From Caulochytrium protostelioides (taxonomy: Eukaryota > Chytridiomycota > Caulochytriomycetes > Caulochytriales > Caulochytriaceae): a stretch of 63,798 nucleotides of DNA. The DNA is taken from assembly GCA_003615045.1 (NCBI GenBank), contig ML014218.1, positions 1-63,798 of the forward strand, given 5' to 3'. Each line of letters begins with the position of its first letter. Within the stretch, counting starts at the first letter, position 1. Made by a program: the position numbers and the translations under genes. Under the pieces are notes generated by a model. That model ran no database searches and was not told the DNA's origin. It worked only from the letters and a program-made list of their open reading frames with translations. Positions 8,323 to 18,600 of the stretch are shown one piece after another.

Positions 8323-9822
8323 CTAGGAGCGACGGAGACGAAGGCGGCGATGGTCCGACCCGTGGCCGTCGTGATGGTCGTGCGCATCGCCGCCATGGGC
8401 CTCCCCGTCGCCGTCGCCGTCGTGGTCGTGGTCGCGATCGTGGTCGTGGCCAGTCGCGTCTTGGCCGGACTTGCCCTTCGCGAGCGCAGGACGCATCGGC
8501 TGCTCCGCATACGGCACCACGCGGTCGGCCCACTTGACGAGGTCGGCGAGCTCGAGGAAATGCGTGTAGAGCGCGGTCTTCTTGGGACGCTGCAGCCAGT
8601 GCTCAAACTCCGACCCTGGCAGCAGCTTGCAGGTGATGGGCCGCGTCACCATCACGGCTGCGGGGCTGAGGTATCCGCGCAGGACGTCGAGGACGTCTGG
8701 CGGGTTGTGGAGCAGCCAGCCCATCGGGTTCTGGAGCGTCTCGCAGAAGCCCATCGTCGACATCGGCCCCACGGAGGCATTCACGAGCTTCGGCATCAGC
8801 TTGCTGAAGCGCTCCTTGTCGAAGGCGACCGTGCGACTGATCGCCTCCGGCGTCAGCTCGCGATTGTACCCGAACGCCTGCCAGAAAGGCTCGAGCTTGC
8901 CCGTCGTCGGCAGAAGCGCCTTGTGCACTCCGTACACCCGCTCCCACATGGTAAAGAAGTTCTGCTCCGACATCACGGCCATATCCTCCTCCGTATAGGT
9001 GTGGTGGAGCAGGATCATGGCCAAGTTGTGGAGGAACTGCTCGGCGGGGGGCTTCAGGGGGGTGTGCCCAAAGAACGCCAAGTAGGCCGCGGCCTTGGCG
9101 AGCGCGACCACGGGCAGCGTGGTTGGCGTGTGGGTCACGAGCTCGCGGGGCGTCAACGCCTGCTGGAACAGGTCTACGTCTGAGATCCCGACATGCGGGG
9201 TCCAGAAGTCCTTGCATGACACGTCCAACAGCTGCTCGGCCGCGCAGCCGGGCACGTGACTCGTGTCTTCCACATACCGCGCGGCATGGTTCGTGCTGGT
9301 ATAGGTGGTTTCGGCGCCGCCTTGCTTGTTGTCGCGGTTGCCCTGCTTGGAGGGGCCATTCTGATCGCCGCTCTGGCCCTGGTTCGGATCGGCGTTCTGG
9401 CCGGTTTCTTCATACGTTTCGGCCGCGTCATGCGTCTCCTGCAGGAGGTGATCGCCATACTTCGTCTGAGCGTCGGCGCCCTGGGCAGGGTCGTCGACGG
9501 CCGCGCTCCGTGCGAGTTCGCTGCCGCGGCGCAGCCGGCTCAGCAGCCGGCGCGTCGGTGCAGACGCGGGATACGCTGCCGCGGACCCCACCCCGGCGAG
9601 CAGCAGCCCGGCGAGCGCAGCGACCGTGATGCGGGCGACCCATCGGTGCCGGATGGGCCGCAATCTCGTCCCTGCCATGCCAAGCGTCTGGGCGGGAGCC
9701 ATGGCCGATGTCGCAGCGGCTGTCGCAGCGGCGTGGCGATCCGTGCGGTGCCGACTGCGATGCGCGTGGCGCCGCCGGCGCCCATGGCCGGAGGCGGCGA
9801 TCGCCGCCGCGGGTGGTAACAT
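8323..9822 (-). CDS. Orphan secreted or membrane-anchored protein with Asp/His-rich tail
   Basis: I do not recognise this protein. Three in-frame ATGs are possible: 9822 (499 aa), 9702 and 9678 (451 aa). From 9678 the N-terminus is a classical signal peptide: basic RLRPIRHRWVAR, then hydrophobic ITVAALAGLLLAGVGSAAA and a likely cleavage near AYPASA. From 9822 the same segment would be a signal anchor. A Gln/Asn/Gly-rich, disordered stretch follows. Then comes a well-ordered helical domain of roughly 250 residues, with three Cys (CAAEQ, SCKDFW, GFCETL) plus one in TCKLLPGSEF that might form disulfides. The end alternates Asp and His (GHDHDRDHDHDGDGDG) and could bind divalent metals. Composition and codon use look genuinely coding. 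Confidence 0.7.
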   Translation of the reverse strand: MLPPAAAIAASGHGRRRRHAHRSRHRTDRHAAATAAATSAMAPAQTLGMAGTRLRPIRHRWVARITVAALAGLLLAGVGSAAAYPASAPTRRLLSRLRRGSELARSAAVDDPAQGADAQTKYGDHLLQETHDAAETYEETGQNADPNQGQSGDQNGPSKQGNRDNKQGGAETTYTSTNHAARYVEDTSHVPGCAAEQLLDVSCKDFWTPHVGISDVDLFQQALTPRELVTHTPTTLPVVALAKAAAYLAFFGHTPLKPPAEQFLHNLAMILLHHTYTEEDMAVMSEQNFFTMWERVYGVHKALLPTTGKLEPFWQAFGYNRELTPEAISRTVAFDKERFSKLMPKLVNASVGPMSTMGFCETLQNPMGWLLHNPPDVLDVLRGYLSPAAVMVTRPITCKLLPGSEFEHWLQRPKKTALYTHFLELADLVKWADRVVPYAEQPMRPALAKGKSGQDATGHDHDRDHDHDGDGDGEAHGGDAHDHHDGHGSDHRRLRLRRS

Positions 9823-12662
9823 GGTGTCCGTCGCAGGAATGGTTTCTGGGGCGACGGACGGCACTTCGTGGTGTGTCGTGGGGCTGGCGTGGCGCGCGAG
9901 GCCGGCCGGACGCGGATCCGTGGTGACGCGGCGGGAGGTGTGGAGTCGAATGGAGTGCGTGGGGGGTCGCACGAGCCGCAAGCGCAGAAAGGGGCCCGGC
10001 GGGCGGGCTGGAAACGCGGCGCCCTCACGCTTGCTGGGCTTTGAAGGATGCGGATGGCGGGCGGTGACGCACCCTGAAACCTTCTTCGATGCAGGGGTAG
10101 AGAAAGCGATTCGGCCGACGCCGGGAGTGCACCGCCGATGAATTGTCGTGCATACCGCGGGGGTACACTGCCATCGGCAGCACCCGGGGAAGGGCCATCC
10201 TGATCCAGGTCATCCTGATCGGACCAGAAAGACCGGAAGCCGGCACCACCTGAACGGGGCAGCCACCGATGCCCTCGAGGCGGCCTCTCGCGCAGAGCCA
10301 GCGAGCGATGGTGGCGGCACAAGTCTTTTTTTACGATCGTCCGGGGCGTCCACGCCTTAACGCGAACCCTTCGACGCCATTACGTTGAAACCGTGCGGGC
10401 GCCCCTCAGGTTGTCTGGGTGGCGCCCGGTGCGCCGATAGGGTGGTTCATGGCTCGGGACGGCCTTTGGCTGCCACATTGGGCGTCGTCACCAGGCCCCC
10501 GTGCACAGCGAGCGATGAAACGTGTCGATGGCCGATGCACGGGCCATAGCCTGCTCGTGTTGAACGAGCGCGTGCGGACCGATTACTGTCCAATCCACGT
10601 CCGTAGCGGTACTCCTCACATATACAACATGGGTCGAGAGTCGAAAAGGTCAATCGCATCAGGTGGAATCTTTTTCAAAAACGGACGAGCACGCGTACAT
10701 GAACAGATGGGCGGATGAGCGTTGCCCAATGCGGGGGGGCCTCCTGCGTGGCAGGGTCATCGCAAATGACCATGAAAGCCCCGCAATCTTGTTGAGTTGA
10801 AGACGACCGATGCCATGTCACGATCGATGGGTGGGGTCTAGCAATGATGAGGACCTCGTCGCCGCGCACCTACCCAAGCTCGACAAGCTCGACTCCTGTC
10901 CATCTTGATGACATCATTCAATCGACACGGGGGTCCGGTGAGGCGACCCCGTGGATACCACGGGCCCCCCGGTTGTGCGCGCGGAGGACGGGACAAAAAG
11001 CGGTCCGAGCCCATCCCATGTGACGCCTCTGCCGGACGCATCAGCCAGCGACCCACATGGGATCGTTGACTCGTCTGGCATGAAGTGATCGGAGACTCGA
11101 CACGGTGTCGTGTTATGTGATGACGCGGTGAGTTGACATGGCTCGAGAAGGTGCCTGCCGTCCCTGCCGCTCGTCACGGCACCGGCGCTACCGCCGCTCC
11201 TGTGGTGGATGGGTCGCCGTCGATGGCATCACTGATGGCCCCCCTCAAACATCGGAGTTTATCGGACGGCATCGACCATGCGGTCGCGCATGCATCTAGG
11301 TGGCCCCCTGTCCTGGCCGCCGCCTGCGCGGCCGTCAGCGCCGCGGCGATGCGTCTCATATTTTTCAGGGTTCCAATTAATTTGTCCGAGCCGTGGCCGA
11401 TAGACGCACGCCGCGACCGCATCCGCCGCCGCCGCGGCCCGGGTATCGCGTCGGTGTTTCGGGTCGCGGTGGGTCGCGGTGGACCGCGCGGTGCTGATGC
11501 TGCCTGTGGGTGCTGCCGCGCTGGCAGCGGCGTCCCGGCAGCGGCGTCCCGGCAGCGGCGTCCCGGCAGCGGCGTCCCGGCGCTGGCGCGGCCTGACATG
11601 TGCCGATGCGCCGACGGCCGGTGAGGACAGCATACCGCGACCGCGCGGCTTAGCGGCTGCGGGACGCTGCGCAGATTTTCAGTGTTTCGGTTCTGCTCGG
11701 CGCGGCGTGCGGCCGAGTGGGTTCGGCCGCCACCGGGAAGGCCAGCGCGACGGACGCCAAGCACGGGCGCACCCCCCCGCGTGCCGTCGCCGCCGCCGTC
11801 GAAGCGGCGGCTGAGGGGAGGTGCGCCTCCGTGTCCGAGGCGCACGCGGGCACCGGCTCGCCAGCGGCGGCGGTCGGCGTCGGAGCCCGACGCAGGTGGA
11901 GCACGCGTGCCGGGCCAGGACCAGCACTACCCAGGTATGGAAGCGCCTGATGAAGGGACGGCGCGATTGGTCGATGGCCTGGGTCATCCAGGGGGCGTTA
12001 CGTCGGCCTGGCGCCCGAAATAAGCTTTGTCCCGGCGGCGTGAGCCAGCGTGACGTGCTCGGTGGTGCCCCCCTCATCCCCCGCTGCAGGGCTGTGCTTG
12101 GCCCTTTTCTCCTCCCAGTGCTTCCATGGGGCTGTGGTCCCATACCGACGTCTACCGAGCCCAGACCCCGAATCCTGATATCTCCCTGGGTCCTGGCACG
12201 CATCCACGCTGATCCCCTCGCGACTCGACGAGGTCACGCGGCGGCCTCCCGTACCATTGATAGGTCGCGACACGCAGGACATCTCTGCACTCACGGCGCT
12301 CATCGGACGACCCTCCCTGCGACAGCCCGCCTTCGCTCGACCGATCATCCCGCCCATTAGACCCCGTGGCCGACGCCGAGCGCCCGACGCCGCGCCCGAC
12401 TAGAATTCCGTCGCCCGAGGGCTGGACGGCTCCCTGTATGCAAGCGCCGACCAGACTCGCCGCCGCCGCCGCCGCCGCCGCCGTTGCCCTGACCGCGCTC
12501 GCCCCGCAGCGCCCGTGAACGGCGGCGCCGACGCCTCGTGCCGGCGTCGCCGACCCAGACCCCTGAACGACGAATCGAGCGATCGGCGGCGCCCTTCCGC
12601 CCTTCCGCTCCTCACCTCCGTGCGTTCGGCACGGCTCCCGCGGCCACGGACGCGCCGCGAGC
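9823..12662. other. Intergenic, 2.8 kb, divergent promoters and short repeats
   Basis: It separates the secreted-protein gene from the giant coiled-coil gene. It contains the 14-bp tandem repeat described separately and stretches of lower GC (10560-10900). No protein-like frame, tRNA or transposase is recognisable. Confidence 0.45.
11523..11578. repeat. Four perfect copies of a 14-bp tandem repeat
   Basis: The unit GGCAGCGGCGTCCC is repeated four times without mismatch. A partial fifth copy follows. Confidence 0.9.
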
Positions 12663-15600
12663 ATGCTCTCGTCCGCTGCGCCGGCGGCCGACGGCCCCGC
12701 TGCCGCCACGGACAGCGCCGCCCATGCCGCCGCCGCGGCGGCGTCGGCCGGCAGCACGAAGCCGCCGGCCGTGCCTTTCGTCGTGCCGCTCTCGACGGCC
12801 ACCACGACCACCACCACCACCAAGACCTCGAAGCGCGCGCTTCACACAACAACACACCGCACATCCAATGCGAGTGCCTCCGTGATGGGCGCCTTGAGCG
12901 ACCGCGACCATGACCGCGACCATGACCATGACCATGACCATGACCACGAAGCCGATCGCACGAGCGGCCGCGACACTGTGATCGAGGCGGCCGCCGCGGC
13001 CGCCGAGGCCGAGGTCGCCGAGGTCGATGCTCGAATTGATCGCGCGTTCGACGCGATGGACGAGACGATCGACGGTGCGGACGGCACCGCGATCGACGAC
13101 ACCACGTGGGCTAATGCCGACCCCGTCTCCGCGTCGTCGGCCTCGTCGGCCTCGTCGTTGCCGCCGTCCGTCGCGCCCGCATCGGCGTTGTCGTCGCCGT
13201 CGCCGCTACCGAGCGCGCTGCTGCCCGATGTGCCGAAGGCGCTGTCGGCGGCGGCGTGCCTGGCCAAGCTGGACGCCATCGCGCAGAACGCCCTGATTGC
13301 GCATCTCGACAAGACGCTCTGCGCCGAGATCCGCGCGTTCCTTGCGAAGCCGCTGGAGGTCGAGGCGCTCCACGCCGAGCGCCGCGCGACCCTCCAGGAG
13401 CGCATCCGCACCCTGCGGCGGCGCCTCATCGTGTCCGAGAACCGCGAGTCAGCGCTGCGCGCGTCCTGCGAGGCGCTATCGACGCGTGTCACGAGCGCCC
13501 ACGTGGCCAACGCCGCGCTGACCGACCGCGCCGCCGACCTCCAGACCCGCCTCGACGCCACGCAGTCCTCCTATACGGCCCTGCAGGCCGCGCACGGGCA
13601 AGCGCAGGCGGACCTCGCCGAAGCGATGGCGACGCGCCGGCGCATCCAGCAGCAGCTGGAGGCCACGATCGCCGAGCTCGAGGAAGCCCACGCCGTGATC
13701 GCGCAGCTCCGCGCCGCGCTGGCGGACCGGCCGGATCCCGACGTGCTGCGCGCCCTCAACGCCGAAAAGACGGTGCTTGCCGACCAAGTGGCGCAGCTCG
13801 CCGCGACGCTCGAGGAGAGCAAGGTCGAGATCGTGCGGCTCGCGGCGCATGCCGACACGCTGCGCGCGCTGCATGCGACCCAAACCTCGGAGCTCGAGCA
13901 CCAGTGCGCCGCGGCGCGGACGCGGCTCGCGGAGGCCGAAGCCAAGCTCGCCACGGTCGCGGTGACCCGTGACACGGCCCACTCGGCGACCCGCGACGGC
14001 GCCACGACGCATGCGAGCCACACGCTCACGGCCACGTCGCCGGGCAGCCCGCGGTCCCGCGCGGGGTCGCGCTCGCGCTCGCGCTCGCGCTCGCCCTGCC
14101 CACCGCTGACGCGCAAGCTCTCTGAGCGGACGGTCAGCATCGAGACGGTCACCAAGACGCACACCGAGACCAAGACGCTGCTCGCCGAGAAGGTCGCGGC
14201 GCTCACGGCGCAGGCCGCGATCGCCGCGGAGCTCGCCGCCGAGCGCGACGCCGTGGTCGCCGAGCGCGACGCCGCCGTCGCGCAGCACCAGCACCAGCAG
14301 CATGCGCACGACGAGCTCGCGCAGCAGCTGGCGGCGCTGCAGGCCGAGCACACCCGTGCGCAGGCCACGTGGCAGGCGGAGCGCGACCGTCTGGCCGCGA
14401 CCGCGGCCGAAGCCGCCGCCGCCCAAGCCGCTGCCGAGGCCGCCGCCGAGGCCGCCGCCGAGGCCGCCGCTCAAGCCGCCGCGTCGACGAAAGACGCCGA
14501 TCCCGCGGCCGCGGCGGACACGCCCATGACGGACCTGGCGCTGGCGTCGACGGCGGGGCTCGTACCGCACGAGTTCCGCGAGACGCGGACCGTGCACTCC
14601 GTGCACGAGACGACGCGCCGCGCGACGATGGAGCAGACCGTCGAGACGGTGATGGAACGCCACGTCGAGGACGTCCGCTCGGTGCGGCACGAGACGATGA
14701 CGGGTGAGGCCCCGCGGTCGATCGATCCCGCTGTGCTGGAGGCGCAGCAGGCCGAGCGCGAGGCCGCCGAGCGCCGCTGCGCCGAGCTGGAGGACGAGCT
14801 GACGGCGCTGCGCCAGACCGAGGCGCAGTCCGAGGCGCGCGTGGCGGCGCTGTCGCAGCAGCTGCAGACGGCCGAGGACGCCTTAGCGGCCGCGCGTGAC
14901 GCTCTCGCGCAGTCCGAAGCCCGTGCGGCCGCCCTGGCGCAGACTCTGGCCGAGACGGAGACGACGCTCGCCGATACTCAAGCCGCCCTGACCGAATTGC
15001 GGTCGGCGCTGGCCGAGTCGCAGTCGGCGCTGGCCGAGTCGCAGTCGGCGCTGCAGGCGTCCGAGTCGGCACTGAGCGAAACGCGCACGGCACTGACCGA
15101 ATCGCAGTCCACGTTACGTGAGACCCAGTCCACCCTGATCGAGACCCAGTCCTCCCTGGACGGGACCAAGGCCACCCTCGACGAGACCCAGTCCACGCTC
15201 AAGGACACGCAGCACGCGCTCTCCGAGTCGCAGTCGGCGTTTGCGGCCTCTCAGACGCAACTGAACGAGACGCAGACAGAACTGCGCGAGACGCAGACGC
15301 AGTTGAACGAGACGCGGTCTGAACTCTCGACGACCCAGACGACGCTGACGACGACGCTGACCGAACTCACGGAGACGCGGTCGACCCTCCAGGACACGCA
15401 CACGACGCGTGAGGCCACGACGGCGTCGCTCGAAGCCCAGGTCGCCGCGCTCGAGCAGTCGCTCCAAGACGCGCAAGCCGCTCAGCACGACGCGGCGCAG
15501 GCCGCAGCGGAGCATGCCGTCGCGCAGGCTGCCTTGCAGGCGCAGGCCTCGGAGCTCGAAGCGGCGCGCGATGCCGCGGTCGCCGCGGCCGCACAAGCCC

Positions 15601-18600
15601 AAGCGGCGCTCGCAGCCCAGACGGCGCGCGTGGCGCAGCTGGAGGCGGATGCCGAAGTGCAAACGGCACGCGTCGCGCAGCTCGAGGCGGACGCCGCGGC
15701 CGCGCAGCAGTCGCACGCGCAGCAGCACGCCGAGGCGCTCGCCGAGTGGGCCGCGTCGCGCGCGCACCTCGAGGGCGAGCTGGCGCGCGTCGCGCAAGCG
15801 CTCGCAGACCGCCAGGCGGAGCTGGAGGCCGTGCAGGCGCAAGCGCAGGACGACCACGAGACGCTCGAGTCGTCGCGCACGGCGTTCGAGGCCGATGCGG
15901 CCCGCTTTAACGAACGCGTCGCGGTGCTCGATGCGGCGACGCAGGTGGCGCAGCAGCGCGCCACAGCCGCCGAGGACGCGCTCGCGCAGCTGCGCACAGC
16001 GTCGGCCGCCGACGCGGCGCGCGCGACCGAGCGCCTCGACGCGCTGACGCAGCTCGTCGAGGCGGCGCAGGCGGCGACGACCGACACGCAGCTGCGCCTG
16101 ACGAGCGCGCTGGCGCGCGTAAGCGAGCTCGAAGGCGACGTCGCGCGGCAGCAGACGGCGCACGCGGCCGAGACGCGCGCGTCGCGCCGGCAGGTGGCGG
16201 AGCTCGAGGCGGCGCTGGCGCTGGCGCAGACGGCGGCCGCGGACGCGCAGACGGCGCTCGCGGCGGCGACGACGCGCGGCGACGCACTCGCGGACACGCT
16301 GGCCGAAGCCGAGACGACGCACGCCGAAGCGCTCGCGGCGGCTGCGTCGACGCGCGCGGCGCTGGAGGCGACCGTGGCGTCGCTGACGGCGCGCGTGGCG
16401 GAGCTCGAGGCGCAGCTGGCGGCCGCCGACGCGCGCAGCGCCGACGCCGACCGTGCGCTCGCGGCGGCCGCCGACGAGACGGAGCGCCGCGTCGCGGACC
16501 TCGAGGCGGAGCTCGCCACGGCGCTCGCGGACGCGGCAGATCTACAGCAGACGATCGACACGACACGCGAAATGACCGAACGCGACGCCGCGCGCTGGGC
16601 GGACCGCACGGCGGCGCTCGAGACGGCCGAGGCGCGCGTAACGCAGCTCGAGGCGGCGCTCGCGGCTGCGCTCGCGGCGCACAGCGAGACGGAGGCGGCG
16701 CTGACGGCCGAGCGCGACGCGGCGCGCGCGCGTGTGCGCGAGCTCGAGCACGAGCTGGCGGCGGTCGCGGCGCGCCTCGAGGAGACGCAGGCGGCGCTCG
16801 ACACAACGGCGGCCGATCGCGACGCGGCCGCGGCGCGCCTCGCGCGGGTCGCGGGCGAGCGCGACACGCTCGCCGCCCAGCTGGCCGCGGCCGAGACCGA
16901 CCGCGACGCGGCGCAGGTCCGTGTGCTCGCCGTCGAGGCTGAGCGCGACACGGCGCAGGCCCGCGTCACCGAGACCGAAACGGAGCGCGACGCGGCGCGA
17001 ATGCGCGTCACGGCGCTCGAGACCGAGCGCGACGCGGCGCTGACCCGTGCCAGCGACTTGGAAGCCGAACGCGACACGGCGCAGACCCATGTCACGGCCC
17101 TCGAGGCCGAGCGCGACGCGGCGCACGCTCGCGTCAGCGAGACCGAGGCCGAGCGCGACGCGGCGCAGACCCGTGTCACGGAGCTCGAGGCTGCGGTCGC
17201 CGACGCGCAGACGGCGCTGGACCGCGCGACGGCTGATGCCGCCGCGACGACCGCGGCCATGGCAGCCGAGCGCGACGCGGCGCTGGCCCGTGTGGCAGCG
17301 ATCGAGGCCGACCTGGCGTCGCTGACCGCGGCGCGCGATGCGGCGCTGGCGCGTGTCCAGGCGCTCGAGACCGAGCACGCCACGGCCCAGACCCGGGCCG
17401 TGGACGCGGACGCCGAGCGCGACGCGGCACAGATCCGTGTCACCGCGCTGGAAGCCGAGCTCGCGACGGCGCAGACCCATGTGAGTGCACTGGAAGCCGA
17501 GCGCGACCTGGCGCAGGCCCGGGTCACCGAGCTCGAGGCCGAGCGCGACGCGGCGCAGACCCGTGTCGCCGAGCTCGAGACGGAGCTCGCGACGGCGCAC
17601 ACGACGCTGACCGAGACGCGGACGACGCTCGAGACGACGACGCGATCGATCACGACCGACCGCGCGGCCGTTGAAGACCGCGTCGCGCAGCTCACGACCG
17701 AGCGCGACGCGGCCCTGGCGAGCGTGGCGCAGCTCGAGGCGCAGCGCCACGAGGCGCAGACGGCACTGACTGAAGCGCAGGCGGCGCTCACGGAAGCGCG
17801 GACGGCGCGCGACGCCGCCGAAGCCACACGGTGCGAGACCGAAACGCTTCTCAAGCTGACGCAGTCGACGCTAGCCGAGACCGAAGCCTCGCTGCAGACG
17901 GCCACGACGCAGCGCGCCGAGGACGCGGCGGCGCTCGCGGACCGCGTGGCGCAGGCCGAAGCGTCCCAAGCCGATGCCGAAGCGGCTCAGGCCGCCGCCG
18001 AAGCCCAGTATACGGCGGCTTGCGACGCCTGGGACGCCGCGCGCGTTCAGCTCGAGGCGGACCGCGCGGCCGCCCAAGACCGCGCGACGCAGCTCGAGGC
18101 CGAGCTCGCCGCCGCGGCCGACCGCGCGACGCAGCTCGAGACGGAGCTCACCGCGGCGACCGAGCATGCAACGCAGCTCGAGACGGAGCTGGCAGCAGCG
18201 ACGGCGCGGGCGGCGGAGGCCGGCGCGGCGCTGGACCAGACGCGGTCGGCGACCGAGGCCGACCAGTCGGCGCTCGCGGCCCGCGCAGCGGCGCTCGAGG
18301 CCGACCTGGCGGCCGCCCAGGCGCAGTGCGCGGCCCTCCAGGCCGACCTCGATGCCGCCCGCGCCGCGGCGGCGGCCGCCGCCACTGCGCTGGAGCAGCG
18401 CGAGTCCGAGTGGCAAGCGCAGCTCGCCGTAGCCCAGACGACGTCCTGCGAGCAGAGCGAACGCGCCGACACGGCCGAAGCCGAGTGCGCGTCGCTCGCG
18501 GCGCAGCTCGCGGCGGCGCAGGCGGACCTCGCAGCCAAGGAAGCCAATCTCGCCGCCACGGCCGCCGACCTCGCGCTCGCGCTGGAGGCGTCGGCCAAGG

